DNA from: Aphanomyces cochlioides
Taxonomy: Eukaryota; Oomycota; Saprolegniomycetes; Saprolegniales; Verrucalvaceae
DNA: 64,000 nt
Reading direction: 5' to 3'
Assembly: GCA_019828595.1 (NCBI GenBank)
Contig: JAHQRK010000047.1
Coordinates: 110,596 to 174,595, forward strand
Both the position numbers and the translations under genes were made by a program. A model generated the notes under the pieces. It did not search any database. It had not been told where the DNA came from and was given only the letters and a program-made list of their open reading frames with translations. This document shows, piece by piece, positions 11,201-20,916 of this stretch (positions within the stretch are counted from its first letter, which is position 1; each line of letters opens with the position of its first letter).

Positions 11201-12384
11201 AATTGCTGATCCAGGTTGAACTGTCGGTACTCGCTGCGGGCAGTGTCAAGGGCTTGACGGGCGGTATTAACAATGGATGTCTCAACGAGTCCCATGTCGA
11301 ATGCTCGGCGGGAAGTAAGCCACTTCATCTTGAGGCTGTTGAGTGTGTACTTCATCGAGTCAATGTACTGGCGATGACTGACTTGGAGACGCTTCTTCAT
11401 TCTCTTCAACCAGCCGTACCACTTTGCGCCAAAGTTTTGAGTGTCGTCTGCGCGCATCTCGTCCAAAAGTTGATTGGCTTCGGCCTTGATCGCTGCGACT
11501 ACTTGAGGGTTCTTTAAGAGCTCACGGGGGAGGCGCCAGTAACTTCGGTCGGGAGCTCGCTGCTCGCAGGAGAGGACCACTTTGTGTTCCATGTGGTCGC
11601 CTGCAAAGCTGCTTGGGGAATAGCTTGAACGTGCGTACGTTTGAGCGACGATATCTTGGTCCACAAACAGGTAGTCGAGGCGGTTGCTTCGACCAGGGCC
11701 GCTGTAAACGCGCTCGTTGGGGTGGTGCATCCTCCACGCATCGATAACACCAAGTGCTGAAAGCCAGGCAATGCATTCCGCCTTACCAGCGTTGTGGTCT
11801 TGGCGAGGTCGAGTCGCGTCCAGATGCTCCTCCAGGGGTAAGTTGAAATCGCCTCCGACAAAGTGAATGCTGTCGTCTTCAAAGTCGCGAGGCAGATCGT
11901 CGAAAAACGGTGCTCGAGAGTGAGCGATAACCGGGGCATAGACGTTGTGAAAGTACACAGGAACGCCGTCCCACTGAGTTCGAACAACCATGTATCTTCC
12001 AGGTCGGTCATGGGTGGTCAAGTGTTGCAGGTCGAGGAATCCAGGCATGGATCCATGGAAATACGATGCCACACCGCAGCGCCGATTGTTGAGTGAGTCG
12101 ACGCGATCAGTGCGGAGATCGTTGGTGAAGAGCTTGTATTTGCCAACGCCTACTTCGTTGTTGAGGTGGAGTTGGAAGGTTTCGAGATGTTTGATGTTAT
12201 TGATTTTGGTTTCTTGAAAGAAAACGGCTTGGGTCGGAATTTGGAGTCGCCGCGCCACAAGATGTCCGTTGTCTTTCAGCCCATTGAGGTTGGCAGTGGT
12301 CAGTTCGAGTATGGGGAACTTGGTGAAGAGACCGGCCGCGACCACCTTAGCCACGGAACGCGACAGACGTTGCGTTCGCAACAT
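8231..12384 (-). pseudogene. LINE A copy 2 ORF2, endonuclease/reverse transcriptase, C-terminal frameshift
   Basis: Matches the intact ORF2 at 16762-20916 from its ATG at 12384 through endonuclease, RT and the CCHC zinc-binding site. One T is missing near 8577 (TTGGGATGG here, TTGGTGATGG in copy 3). The frame therefore leaves the family sequence after DWTAI and ends at 8278 with about 100 unrelated residues, giving 1368 aa. The proper C-terminal frame runs on to 8231. The endonuclease, RT catalytic residues and zinc ligands are all before the break, so the protein could be partly active. The missing base may be a sequencing error. Confidence 0.85.
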
Positions 12385-15346
12385 CTCCCAGCATGAGTGT
12401 CTGAGTGTCGGGTTGGAACATCACTTGGTTGTCGAAGGTGGGGTCCAGGGAGCCAGCCTCATGGAATTCCAGGATCGTGGTCAAGACGTATCGCGACTTC
12501 TCGTCTTCGCCGGCATACAACGTTTCCATGATATTCCAAATCAAGAGGCCGAAGCTCGTGTCAAGCAATATGGCAGATAGCGATACGCCCGACAAACAGC
12601 GGGAGCCCAAATGAGAAGCCAGTGCAGTGACCGGGTACTTGGTAGAGGCCACGATCGCAGCATCACTGTTGTAGTACGTTGGAGCATGAATGGCCAAGAG
12701 AACTTCTGCCACAGCCAACACTTCTTCCAGGTCGCCGCGGTGGAGGGAAATCTCGTCGCCGTCAATGGTAGTATCGATGAAGTCGATGTTCTTGAATAGC
12801 TCGATGTTGCTGAAGATGGCTTGAACGTGCTCGCGGGTCATACGCACACCCCACGTCAATGAGTACAGCTGGGAGAACGGTTTGTCTCCACCCCAAGTCG
12901 CTCGAAGCCACCGATGGAGGAGGCGTTGTCTCACAAAGTACTCAAAGCATGCACGGTCTTCATCAAAAAGTCGGTGCAGTTGCAAGCCAAATTCAATCGG
13001 GGAACGCTCGAGATGGCTACACAGCATGTCGACGCGGCCGTCGTTGATGAGTTGGGCAAGGTTGAACGAGCTGTTGGTCACTGCATCTTCGACTTGGGTT
13101 GAGAGATGCAATGGAACTTTGGCTGTCTTGGTGTCGAGGTCTTGTAGTTCGGCGAGAATTTCGTCAAGAGACATTTCTATGCGCTTGGGAACGCCATCTT
13201 GGATCTTGGTGCCGCCGACAAATTGACCGGACGTAGGGAGGTGGGGAGGGTCATCCGAGACGTCCAGCTTGGGTACAATCGTTGAGATCTTGTAATCGCC
13301 AAACTGAGCAACGTGTTCCTCGGGGTTGACACACACACGTTCGTCGAGGGCTTCAAACATGTTGGGCGAAATCCAAGAGCGGCCATGCTCGGGGGAATCC
13401 ACTTGCTGTTGCGTCTTCTTGCGCTTGCCTCTCGACGCCTTGACGCCAGTCCACTGCGGAGGGTTGGCTTGCGCAGTTTTCCGACGTTTTGGCGCCTTGG
13501 GAGTCGAAGAAGGCGGGTTGGTTGGGCTGGGAGCTGGCTTGTTCAATCCATATTGGCGGGACGTTGCATCAAGGTCCAAACGAACCAAGTTCTTGTCACG
13601 AAAATACCACCCTTGACCGTACACGCGGAGACAACGGCCCTTGAAAAGAATTTCTTCGACGAGACGGCCGTCGCGCTGTATGGTCGTTGGTACGGAGGTT
13701 CCTTCAAAGTAAAGGCGGTACCGAGAGCTCGCCATACCGCTTGAAGAGGAAACGTTGGGGTAGGAGCCCCACAGGAAGCGTGGCTCCAACTTGGTCATGA
13801 CGTCGAAGATCAGGCGCTCTTCGTCTTGATCTTGAAGGCCTTGAGGGATGTCCATGAAAAATCCGCCGAGGACGTGCGGAACGTTCATCGTGAAGTGTTG
13901 GGACGAGCCATCTCGAGCGACTTGAATCTTAAACGCGATGCCTCGCAGCTTCGTCATCGCTTCGTGAGAGGCAACACCCCACTTGAGCATGCGGTTCGGG
14001 ATGTCCTTCTCGCATCTCACAATGTCAGCAATCGCAGTGTCGAGGCCGAGGGCTTGGTTGTCGAAAAGGATCGATGCCATGGCAGCTGAAACATCGATGG
14101 TCTTCGTGTGTGCACCCGTGGGCATCTGCAACCAGCCGACGATGCCGCGCGCCGAGTGCTTCTGGATCGGGAGGGTGTCTTCAAACGTGAGGGTTCCAGC
14201 AGCACGCTTGCGAAGGAGGGGTTCGAGTTCCTCCATCGTGGGCTGGTAAGGAGCAACGTCCTTGGTCTTGATGGCCTTGGCAGACTGAGACCGCTGTTGC
14301 GCTTGGAAGGCCCATACGTCGTTGGGGGCCTGGCGGTTGTTGGGTTGGCCACGGCCAGGTGTCTGGGCTCCGCCAGATTGAGAAATGTTTTCCAAATGCG
14401 ATCCGGGTGAAGCCTGAGACGATGGCTGGCGGACTGAGTGAGAGTCCGAGTCGTGCGTCAGACCAACACTCAAGCGTGCGTCAGAGGCTTGGTCTTGTCC
14501 GGACCCTGTCCCATGGTGGACAGAGTCACACGTTTGACCTTCACTCGCGTTGGACTTCGAGAAGCTTCCATGGGTGACTTGGTCTTGAGTATTCCCATGA
14601 CCAACACTGGCCACAGGGTTGTTCGCGATTGTTCCAGATCTTGCCCGATGATTCTTCGAGAAGAGACCATCACTCATGGAGCGACTAGTCTCGATGGGAT
14701 CTTGACCTGTCGCCAGAGTGGACTTGTCGCTCGGGGGATTCTTCGAGAAGGGACCTTCACTCAGGGATGGACTGTTCTCGAATCTTCCTTGACATGTCGT
14801 CATGTTGACGTCGGTGCTTGAGCGAGTCTTCGAGAAGCCACTATCACTCGTCGAGAGAACATTCTCGAAAGGAACAGAACCCAACGGAGTCTTGCCAGGC
14901 AAGCCACCATCACTCACGATGGACGTGGTTGATGGAGATTCTTCGGGCAAGGTCGTTGACGTCATGAGCACATCTTCCGAGGTTGGAACGCCGTCTTGCC
15001 AGGCTTCGTCGCAAGTGTCAGAGGTCGTTGGATCATTCGCGGGATCGCAAGCCTTCGTCGAGCGAGTCACAGGCAAGGGTTCAAAACGGCGCGGTTTCGA
15101 AGGGGTTGCACGTTGACGTGGAAACGGAACGCGCGTTGGAGTAGGGAGCGGATTCGTAGACGCGTCATGATGCGAAGCGTTGGAAGCATCGTCGACGTCC
15201 TCTTCCAACGACGACGCCATGTCGGTATCGCTTGGGGATGGGTCAGCAACGACGATGACGTCCATATCGCTGGGGCTGGACGCCGAGGGAGAGAACGCGG
15301 AGGAGCAAGATGGGGCACGAGGGTTGGTCGAGCGGGTAGCAACCAT
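12347..15346 (-). CDS. LINE A copy 2 ORF1, putative nucleic-acid-binding protein
   Basis: Intact frame of 999 aa from the ATG at 15344-15346, or 1019 aa from 15406, whose ATG is antisense tRNA. The architecture is that of copy 1: disordered Ser/Thr-rich N-terminus with four FSK motifs, the core conserved with family B, basic clusters, and a helical C-terminus ending in FRG. It differs from copy 1 at a Gly-to-Cys change in the MTTGQ motif (MTTCQ here and in copy 3). The last 38 nt overlap ORF2, which is in the +1 frame. Function inferred from position only. Confidence 0.8.
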   Translation of the reverse strand: MVATRSTNPRAPSCSSAFSPSASSPSDMDVIVVADPSPSDTDMASSLEEDVDDASNASHHDASTNPLPTPTRVPFPRQRATPSKPRRFEPLPVTRSTKACDPANDPTTSDTCDEAWQDGVPTSEDVLMTSTTLPEESPSTTSIVSDGGLPGKTPLGSVPFENVLSTSDSGFSKTRSSTDVNMTTCQGRFENSPSLSEGPFSKNPPSDKSTLATGQDPIETSRSMSDGLFSKNHRARSGTIANNPVASVGHGNTQDQVTHGSFSKSNASEGQTCDSVHHGTGSGQDQASDARLSVGLTHDSDSHSVRQPSSQASPGSHLENISQSGGAQTPGRGQPNNRQAPNDVWAFQAQQRSQSAKAIKTKDVAPYQPTMEELEPLLRKRAAGTLTFEDTLPIQKHSARGIVGWLQMPTGAHTKTIDVSAAMASILFDNQALGLDTAIADIVRCEKDIPNRMLKWGVASHEAMTKLRGIAFKIQVARDGSSQHFTMNVPHVLGGFFMDIPQGLQDQDEERLIFDVMTKLEPRFLWGSYPNVSSSSGMASSRYRLYFEGTSVPTTIQRDGRLVEEILFKGRCLRVYGQGWYFRDKNLVRLDLDATSRQYGLNKPAPSPTNPPSSTPKAPKRRKTAQANPPQWTGVKASRGKRKKTQQQVDSPEHGRSWISPNMFEALDERVCVNPEEHVAQFGDYKISTIVPKLDVSDDPPHLPTSGQFVGGTKIQDGVPKRIEMSLDEILAELQDLDTKTAKVPLHLSTQVEDAVTNSSFNLAQLINDGRVDMLCSHLERSPIEFGLQLHRLFDEDRACFEYFVRQRLLHRWLRATWGGDKPFSQLYSLTWGVRMTREHVQAIFSNIELFKNIDFIDTTIDGDEISLHRGDLEEVLAVAEVLLAIHAPTYYNSDAAIVASTKYPVTALASHLGSRCLSGVSLSAILLDTSFGLLIWNIMETLYAGEDEKSRYVLTTILEFHEAGSLDPTFDNQVMFQPDTQTLMLGDVANATSVAFRG

Positions 15347-15398
15347 ATTGTCAGATAGCGTAGAGTGGTACTGCGGGGTAGCTGGCAAATTGGAAACT
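15347..15398 (-). promoter_or_regulatory. LINE A copy 2 5' leader/terminus
   Basis: 52 nt between the ORF1 ATG and the tRNA gene. The outer 35 nt are identical to family B. Head to head with the tRNA at 15399. Confidence 0.6.
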
Positions 15399-15506
15399 CC
15401 GGTCATAGCTCAGTTGGTAGAGCGTTTGACTGTAGTGGAAAGTTGTATTGGATTCAGTATGGCTTCAGAAATCAAATGGCCACCGGTTCGATTCCGGTTG
15501 ACCGGA
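15399..15506 (+). tRNA. tRNA-Tyr (GUA), 35-nt intron, array unit b
   Basis: Identical to the unit a gene over the whole cloverleaf and intron. Anticodon at 15432-15434, intron 15436-15470. It is the rebuilt right-hand copy of the target of LINE A copy 2. Confidence 0.96.
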
Positions 15507-16590
15507 CTCTCTTTTTCACACTTTCATCTCCTTTCCTTCTCTTACCCTCTTTTTTCCACCTCTCTCTTCATCTTCACGACCTTTACACGTCCCAACATTT
15601 AGATTCATCACATTTACCTACACATACAACAACTACACACGATACAGTCTATTCCAATGCCACACAAACAAATCTACGCGTTTTCACCAGCATTCACGCG
15701 GCATGAGCCATCATTGCTCTGTCTTGTTTATTTCATGTGCAGGACACATTGGATGCACCCCAAAAGACATTACAATCAAGAGGAATCACATTCCCTTACA
15801 TACGTTGTCGTGCCAGTATTTTTGTCGCTCGTCAATCTCTGACAAAAACTCCTCCACGTAGCATAGAAGTGCCATTTTGAAGGTCCAGTGAGCATACATG
15901 CCCCACAGCTCCTACGTTTGCCTTTCGGATGTCTGTGACGGCTCAGTTCAAAGTAGTTCGGGGTTGACGTTTTAAGTGATGCCTCGCTAATTCATTGATC
16001 GAAATGAACAACACGTTATTTAAACATGGTTGCTTCTTGGAGGATAAAACAGTTTATGTTGGTTGTCCAAAATGAACAGCCTCATACTTTCCAACCTCTG
16101 AATTGAGGTATAATCCCTTTGCAAAAACAAATCGCAACGACGTTTGGCTTCAACACAGAGAGAGGAGGAAAAAGAGTCTACCAATCGCACACGCATACAT
16201 TCCGTTCTTGTTGTGTCGTTGTTTTAGTCACTCATATTTTGGCAAGTCATATATACATTCTTTTTGGGGGGACACAGCACGAGGATTCATCGTGCTAACT
16301 TGGTGCGTGCTGTGTGGCCACGGTGCGACGTTGGTACGGAGACTTCTCTACAACACTGCATGAGGCAGAGCGAAGAGCTTGGTAAAGGGTAAGAGTGTTT
16401 GTAAATAAGAAGGTGGATGGAATGCGATGTTGTAGATGAAATGGCAGAGACGAGTCTCTGAAAATGGGCTGGAAGATAGTGAGGACTATAAGAATACAGG
16501 GTGTAGGATGTGGTTGATGATGCCAGTTGGTAGTGTATGTAGATGACTAAAATAGTGTGTGAAAGGTCGGTGGCTGGAGGACGTATGTGT
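15507..16590. repeat. tRNA-Tyr array spacer, unit b
   Basis: Near-identical to spacer a. It lacks one GTA of the GTAGTAGCAT motif, a 3-bp difference shared only with spacer c. This links the two units behind LINE A copies 2 and 3. No gene seen. Confidence 0.85.
15512..15516 (+). terminator. Pol III oligo-T terminator of tRNA-Tyr unit b
   Basis: T5 run six bases past the discriminator. Confidence 0.85.
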
Positions 16591-16604
16591 CCGGTCATAG
16601 CTCA
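16591..16604 (+). repeat. Target-site duplication: 14-nt tRNA-Tyr stump, left of LINE A copy 3
   Basis: CCGGTCATAGCTCA following normal spacer. Partner is the tRNA start at 23930. Confidence 0.95.
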
Positions 16605-16761
16605 CTGCAATGGGGAGGTATATTAATAGACTTTCAATATCTACTAATACTAATATTGCCTACTAACGGCTCATCCCACTTCCAAATGCTTCAGCAGATT
16701 TTCTACTTTGGGCTTTGGAGTACAGCGATTTTTGACTTGTTGAATAAATACTTGGGGCTTG

Positions 16762-19700
16762 TTAATTTGGGGCTGAAGGTTGGAGCGCGAGCAAAGTCGG
16801 GTACTTGGCTACCAGTGGGCGATAGACAGGTTGTCTATGCAAAGTATTGATTGCTGAAATTGCTTCCACTCGTTGAGGGCTGTCAACTTCTTGGAGGCGA
16901 AGCCATCTGCGGATCGATGCATGCCATCGGATGAAGCTGACTTCTTGCCAAATTTCTGGCGGAGGCGGCTTCTTCGATTCGAACTTGGCGGCGTTGTGCG
17001 TTGTCCAAATATAGTGAAGGTTGGAAGCACACAGAAGAGCCCAGAGCACAAACAGTATGTCTTGAAGCTGGCTACCGCGTTCGTTGACTTGAAAGCGGTC
17101 GATGTTGGTGATGGCAGTCCAATCGAAATTGACACCGAAGCATCGCCAAGCGGTCGCGTGAAAACGCCAAAGGGGATACACGCGAGAGCAGGTGTGGAAG
17201 GCGTGGTGTTGGTTCTCCGGTGCGTCGCAATTGGTATAGACACAGCAAATTACGTCTGGCTGCTGAGGTTGCAAGTAGAACAAGCGCGAGTTGACAGGCA
17301 GCATGTTGAACAACAGTCGAAACCAAACGTCGCCATGGAGGGGAGGCGGCCAACGGCATGTTTTGCGGATGAGTCGCACGTAGGTCGCAATATCTTGTTG
17401 CTCGACGCGGGACGATGTCGCCACTGGGTGCGGTTTTCCATCCGAAGGGGCGTGATGCGCCAAACGTGATACGAGTCGCTTGGGCCAACGCTCGAAGGAT
17501 AGCAATTGATCTTTGAAAAGTGCCTTGAAAGGGTGACTTGTTGTATCGATATCGGTCAAAGCAGTTCCAGTTCGAACGCCAGACGTGCGGAGGACTTGGT
17601 CGAATATCTTGGTGAGGTGGCTATAAACTTGACCAGCACGTTCGGGTGCTGCAAATCCCATCGCGCCGTTCGCTTGTAACGTCACTTGTGCCGCACGGTT
17701 GTTGGATGACAGTCGATCAATAAACGCAGCTCTTGTAGGCCATGTCCCTTGCCGTGTCAAGAAGTCTTTGAGGCAGTGGAAACCGTTTTGAGACGCATGT
17801 CTACACCATCGACGACACAGAGCAGTCTTCACGACATTTGATGTAGCACCCGCAGGACCAACTTGCAGAGCGGGGTAGGATGTCAGCCACACGGGGAGGT
17901 TCAAAAGTTCTTCGAGGCTTGGTGGCGAAGCGGTTCGCTTGGCCATAGGTGTGGCGGCCCATTGATGCCAAATGTCGTGCCAAAGAGGATGCAGCTCCCA
18001 CAAAAACAACCACTTGGAGCTGTGGTTGGGGAAGTACGTGAGAAAGTCGAACGGGTGGGTGTCGCGATACAGCTTGTTCATGACACGGGAAAATTGTCTC
18101 TTGACAAGCAACTTCCATGGGGCAAATGTGTTGGGTGAATTGGGCTGCATCAAGAGTTGGAGCCGCAGCAGTCGCTGAGTCCGAAGCTTCGAAGCCACAT
18201 GCGGAATACCGAGGCCGAGTTTTTGATCGAACTGCCACTTGCGGCAAATGGTTGAGCGATGATGGTCGGTGATTTGCGTCTTCCGACCAAGGATGTACTT
18301 GTTGACCATTCTTTGCCAAACGGCAACCATCGTTGGAGGCACATACACTGCAGCCGTGACATGCCATAACAACGACAACAACATGGTCGATACGATGAGT
18401 TTGCGGCCTTGGATGGTTCGCGCACGACTTCCCCACGTTTGAAACGCAGCCAGAAACTTGTCGTTCAGTTGCTGGACTTGAAAATCGCGCGGCAGTCGGT
18501 GGCCAAAGAGAATACCAAGGTATTTCACTGGCTTCTCGCTCGGCAAGACGTTCAAGAGGCCACCATCGTCGATGTCTTCGATATCGAGATTGTTGTTGAG
18601 CGCCAAAGTCATGCACTTGGCAACGTTGAGACGAGCTCCAGACACAGAGCAAAAGTCTTCGACAATTGCCATTTGCTCGACCGCCGCTTGGAGGGATGAC
18701 GAGAGTAGAGTCGTGTCGTCGGCAAAGTAGATGCTCGTCAGTGAGTCTCCATTTGGAAGGGGAATACCAAAATCAGGAGATCCGCGTAGCATTTCGCCGA
18801 GTGGCTCGAGGTAAAGTACGAAGAGCATGCACGATAGGGGGCAACCTTGCTTGACTCCGCGGGTAGGCCGTATGGTAGGGCCAAGACCGTCGTTGAAAAT
18901 GATCTGGACCAGAGGCGTATTGTAAAGCAACTGAACCCAAGACACAAATGTGGGACCGATGTTCATCTCCTTGAGTACGTCGAAGAGAAAGCCTTGGTCA
19001 ACCATATCGTATGCCTTGGAAAAGTCGAGAAACGTCGCGTAGTAGTCGTGGTCTTCATTGGTACAGAAAGTCTGCAATGCTTGTACCAGCATCACGTGGT
19101 CGTGCAAGCGACGGCCAGGGACAAAACCAGCTTGGCTTGGGTGAGCGAGGTATGGGGCAACTTGTGCAAGACGGTAGGCCAGCGCCCGCGATAGAATCTT
19201 GACTTCAACCGACATGAGAGTAATCGGCCGATAGTTGCCAGGGTCGCCTCTGTCTCCAGCCTTGAACAAGAGCGCCACTGCACTTCGGCGTTGTTGGAGC
19301 AGGAGGTGACCGTGATGGGTGAGTTGGTAGTTGAACACCTTGAGCAGGATTTGGGCGAATACGTCCGGGGAGACTTGAAAGAAAGCTGCAGGCCAGCCGT
19401 CTGAACCAGGAGACTTGTTCGGGTTCATAGACTTGAGCGCGCCGCACAGGTCTTCCGCCGTGAGAGGACTTTCCAGAGCGTCGCGCTGTTCTTGAGTGAG
19501 ACGTCGAGTAATGGCTCGAATGATAGCTCGGCGACGGGCCCGATTCAACGGTGGTTGGTCTCTTGGAGTGACCATGATGTTTTTCCAATGAGACGTAAAA
19601 CCAGCCTTGACTTCAGACGGGTCAGTCGACGTTGCACCGTTGATTGTCACGGACGAGAGCGGCACTTTGATCCCCTTGGGTCGACGAAAAAAGTGACTGG

Positions 19701-20916
19701 TACCTCGCTCGTTGACGTTGGCGTGAAAGTCGAATTGCTGATCCAGGTTGAACTGTCGGTACTCGCTGCGGGCAGTGTCAAGGGCTTGACGGGCGGTATT
19801 AACAATGGATGTCTCAACGAGTCCCATGTCGAATGCTCGGCGGGAAGTAAGCCACTTCATCTTGAGGCTGTTGAGTGTGTACTTCATCGAGTCAATGTAC
19901 TGGCGATGACTGACTTGGAGACGCTTCTTCATTCTCTTCAACCAGCCGTACCACTTTGCGCCAAAGTTTTGAGTGTCGTCTGCGCGCATCTCGTCCAAAA
20001 GTTGATTGGCTTCGGCCTTGATCGCTGCGACTACTTGAGGGTTCTTTAAGAGCTCACGGGGGAGGCGCCAGTAACTTCGGTCGGGAGCTCGCTGCTCGCA
20101 GGAGAGGACCACTTTGTGTTCCATGTGGTCGCCTGCAAAGCTGCTTGGGGAATAGCTTGAACGTGCGTACGTTTGAGCGACGATATCTTGGTCCACAAAC
20201 AGGTAGTCGAGGCGGTTGCTTCGACCAGGGCCGCTGTAAACGCGCTCGTTGGGGTGGTGCATCCTCCACGCATCGATAACACCAAGTGCTGAAAGCCAGG
20301 CAATGCATTCCGCCTTACCAGCGTTGTGGTCTTGGCGAGGTCGAGTCGCGTCCAGATGCTCCTCCAGGGGTAAGTTGAAATCGCCTCCGACAAAGTGAAT
20401 GCTGTCGTCTTCAAAGTCGCGAGGCAGATCGTCGAAAAACGGTGCTCGAGAGTGAGCGATAACCGGGGCATAGACGTTGTGAAAGTACACAGGAACGCCG
20501 TCCCACTGAGTTCGAACAACCATGTATCTTCCAGGTCGGTCATGGGTGGTCAAGTGTTGCAGGTCGAGGAATCCAGGCATGGATCCATGGAAATACGATG
20601 CCACACCGCAGCGCCGATTGTTGAGTGAGTCGACGCGATCAGTGCGGAGATCGTTGGTGAAGAGCTTGTATTTGCCAACGCCTACTTCGTTGTTGAGGTG
20701 GAGTTGGAAGGTTTCGAGATGTTTGATGTTATTGATTTTGGTTTCTTGAAAGAAAACGGCTTGGGTCGGAATTTGGAGTCGCCGCGCCACAAGATGTCCG
20801 TTGTCTTTCAGCCCATTGAGGTTGGCAGTGGTCAGTTCGAGTATGGGGAACTTGGTGAAGAGACCGGCCGCGACCACCTTAGCCACGGAACGCGACAGAC
20901 GTTGCGTTCGCAACAT
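16762..20916 (-). CDS. LINE A copy 3 ORF2, intact endonuclease/reverse transcriptase (1384 aa)
   Basis: The only fully open ORF2 here. Residues about 25-270 form an endonuclease/exonuclease/phosphatase-type (AP) domain, with Asn in TANLNG (32), Glu in FQET (58), GGDFN (177-181), Asp in RLDYLF (238) and GDH (262-264). Residues about 490-800 form a non-LTR reverse transcriptase with NYRPI, FLDFSKAYD (Asp 631), GVKQGCPLS and the catalytic FADD (731-734). Residues about 1190-1250 carry a zf-RVT-type site: Cys 1225, Cys 1230, His 1237/1238, Cys 1243. No RNase H is visible. The domain order fits the L1/Tx1-like side of the LINEs. Its role is to nick the tRNA gene and reverse-transcribe the element there. 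The start overlaps ORF1 by 38 nt in the +1 frame. Confidence 0.93.
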   Translation of the reverse strand: MLRTQRLSRSVAKVVAAGLFTKFPILELTTANLNGLKDNGHLVARRLQIPTQAVFFQETKINNIKHLETFQLHLNNEVGVGKYKLFTNDLRTDRVDSLNNRRCGVASYFHGSMPGFLDLQHLTTHDRPGRYMVVRTQWDGVPVYFHNVYAPVIAHSRAPFFDDLPRDFEDDSIHFVGGDFNLPLEEHLDATRPRQDHNAGKAECIAWLSALGVIDAWRMHHPNERVYSGPGRSNRLDYLFVDQDIVAQTYARSSYSPSSFAGDHMEHKVVLSCEQRAPDRSYWRLPRELLKNPQVVAAIKAEANQLLDEMRADDTQNFGAKWYGWLKRMKKRLQVSHRQYIDSMKYTLNSLKMKWLTSRRAFDMGLVETSIVNTARQALDTARSEYRQFNLDQQFDFHANVNERGTSHFFRRPKGIKVPLSSVTINGATSTDPSEVKAGFTSHWKNIMVTPRDQPPLNRARRRAIIRAITRRLTQEQRDALESPLTAEDLCGALKSMNPNKSPGSDGWPAAFFQVSPDVFAQILLKVFNYQLTHHGHLLLQQRRSAVALLFKAGDRGDPGNYRPITLMSVEVKILSRALAYRLAQVAPYLAHPSQAGFVPGRRLHDHVMLVQALQTFCTNEDHDYYATFLDFSKAYDMVDQGFLFDVLKEMNIGPTFVSWVQLLYNTPLVQIIFNDGLGPTIRPTRGVKQGCPLSCMLFVLYLEPLGEMLRGSPDFGIPLPNGDSLTSIYFADDTTLLSSSLQAAVEQMAIVEDFCSVSGARLNVAKCMTLALNNNLDIEDIDDGGLLNVLPSEKPVKYLGILFGHRLPRDFQVQQLNDKFLAAFQTWGSRARTIQGRKLIVSTMLLSLLWHVTAAVYVPPTMVAVWQRMVNKYILGRKTQITDHHRSTICRKWQFDQKLGLGIPHVASKLRTQRLLRLQLLMQPNSPNTFAPWKLLVKRQFSRVMNKLYRDTHPFDFLTYFPNHSSKWLFLWELHPLWHDIWHQWAATPMAKRTASPPSLEELLNLPVWLTSYPALQVGPAGATSNVVKTALCRRWCRHASQNGFHCLKDFLTRQGTWPTRAAFIDRLSSNNRAAQVTLQANGAMGFAAPERAGQVYSHLTKIFDQVLRTSGVRTGTALTDIDTTSHPFKALFKDQLLSFERWPKRLVSRLAHHAPSDGKPHPVATSSRVEQQDIATYVRLIRKTCRWPPPLHGDVWFRLLFNMLPVNSRLFYLQPQQPDVICCVYTNCDAPENQHHAFHTCSRVYPLWRFHATAWRCFGVNFDWTAITNIDRFQVNERGSQLQDILFVLWALLCASNLHYIWTTHNAAKFESKKPPPPEIWQEVSFIRWHASIRRWLRLQEVDSPQRVEAISAINTLHRQPVYRPLVAKYPTLLALQPSAPN

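Larger units (their letters stand above)
8074..15398 (-). mobile_element. Family A tRNA-Tyr-targeted LINE, copy 2, full length (7325 bp)
   Basis: Complete element between the 14-nt tRNA stump at 8060 and the rebuilt tRNA at 15399. The order in the sense direction is a 52-nt leader, ORF1, ORF2 overlapping by 38 nt, and a 157-nt 3' region without a poly(A) or simple-repeat tail. ORF1 is open; ORF2 has one C-terminal frameshift. It has the same length as copy 3 and shares derived bases with it. The target duplication and the 5'-truncated relatives elsewhere in the window show target-primed reverse transcription. Confidence 0.95.
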
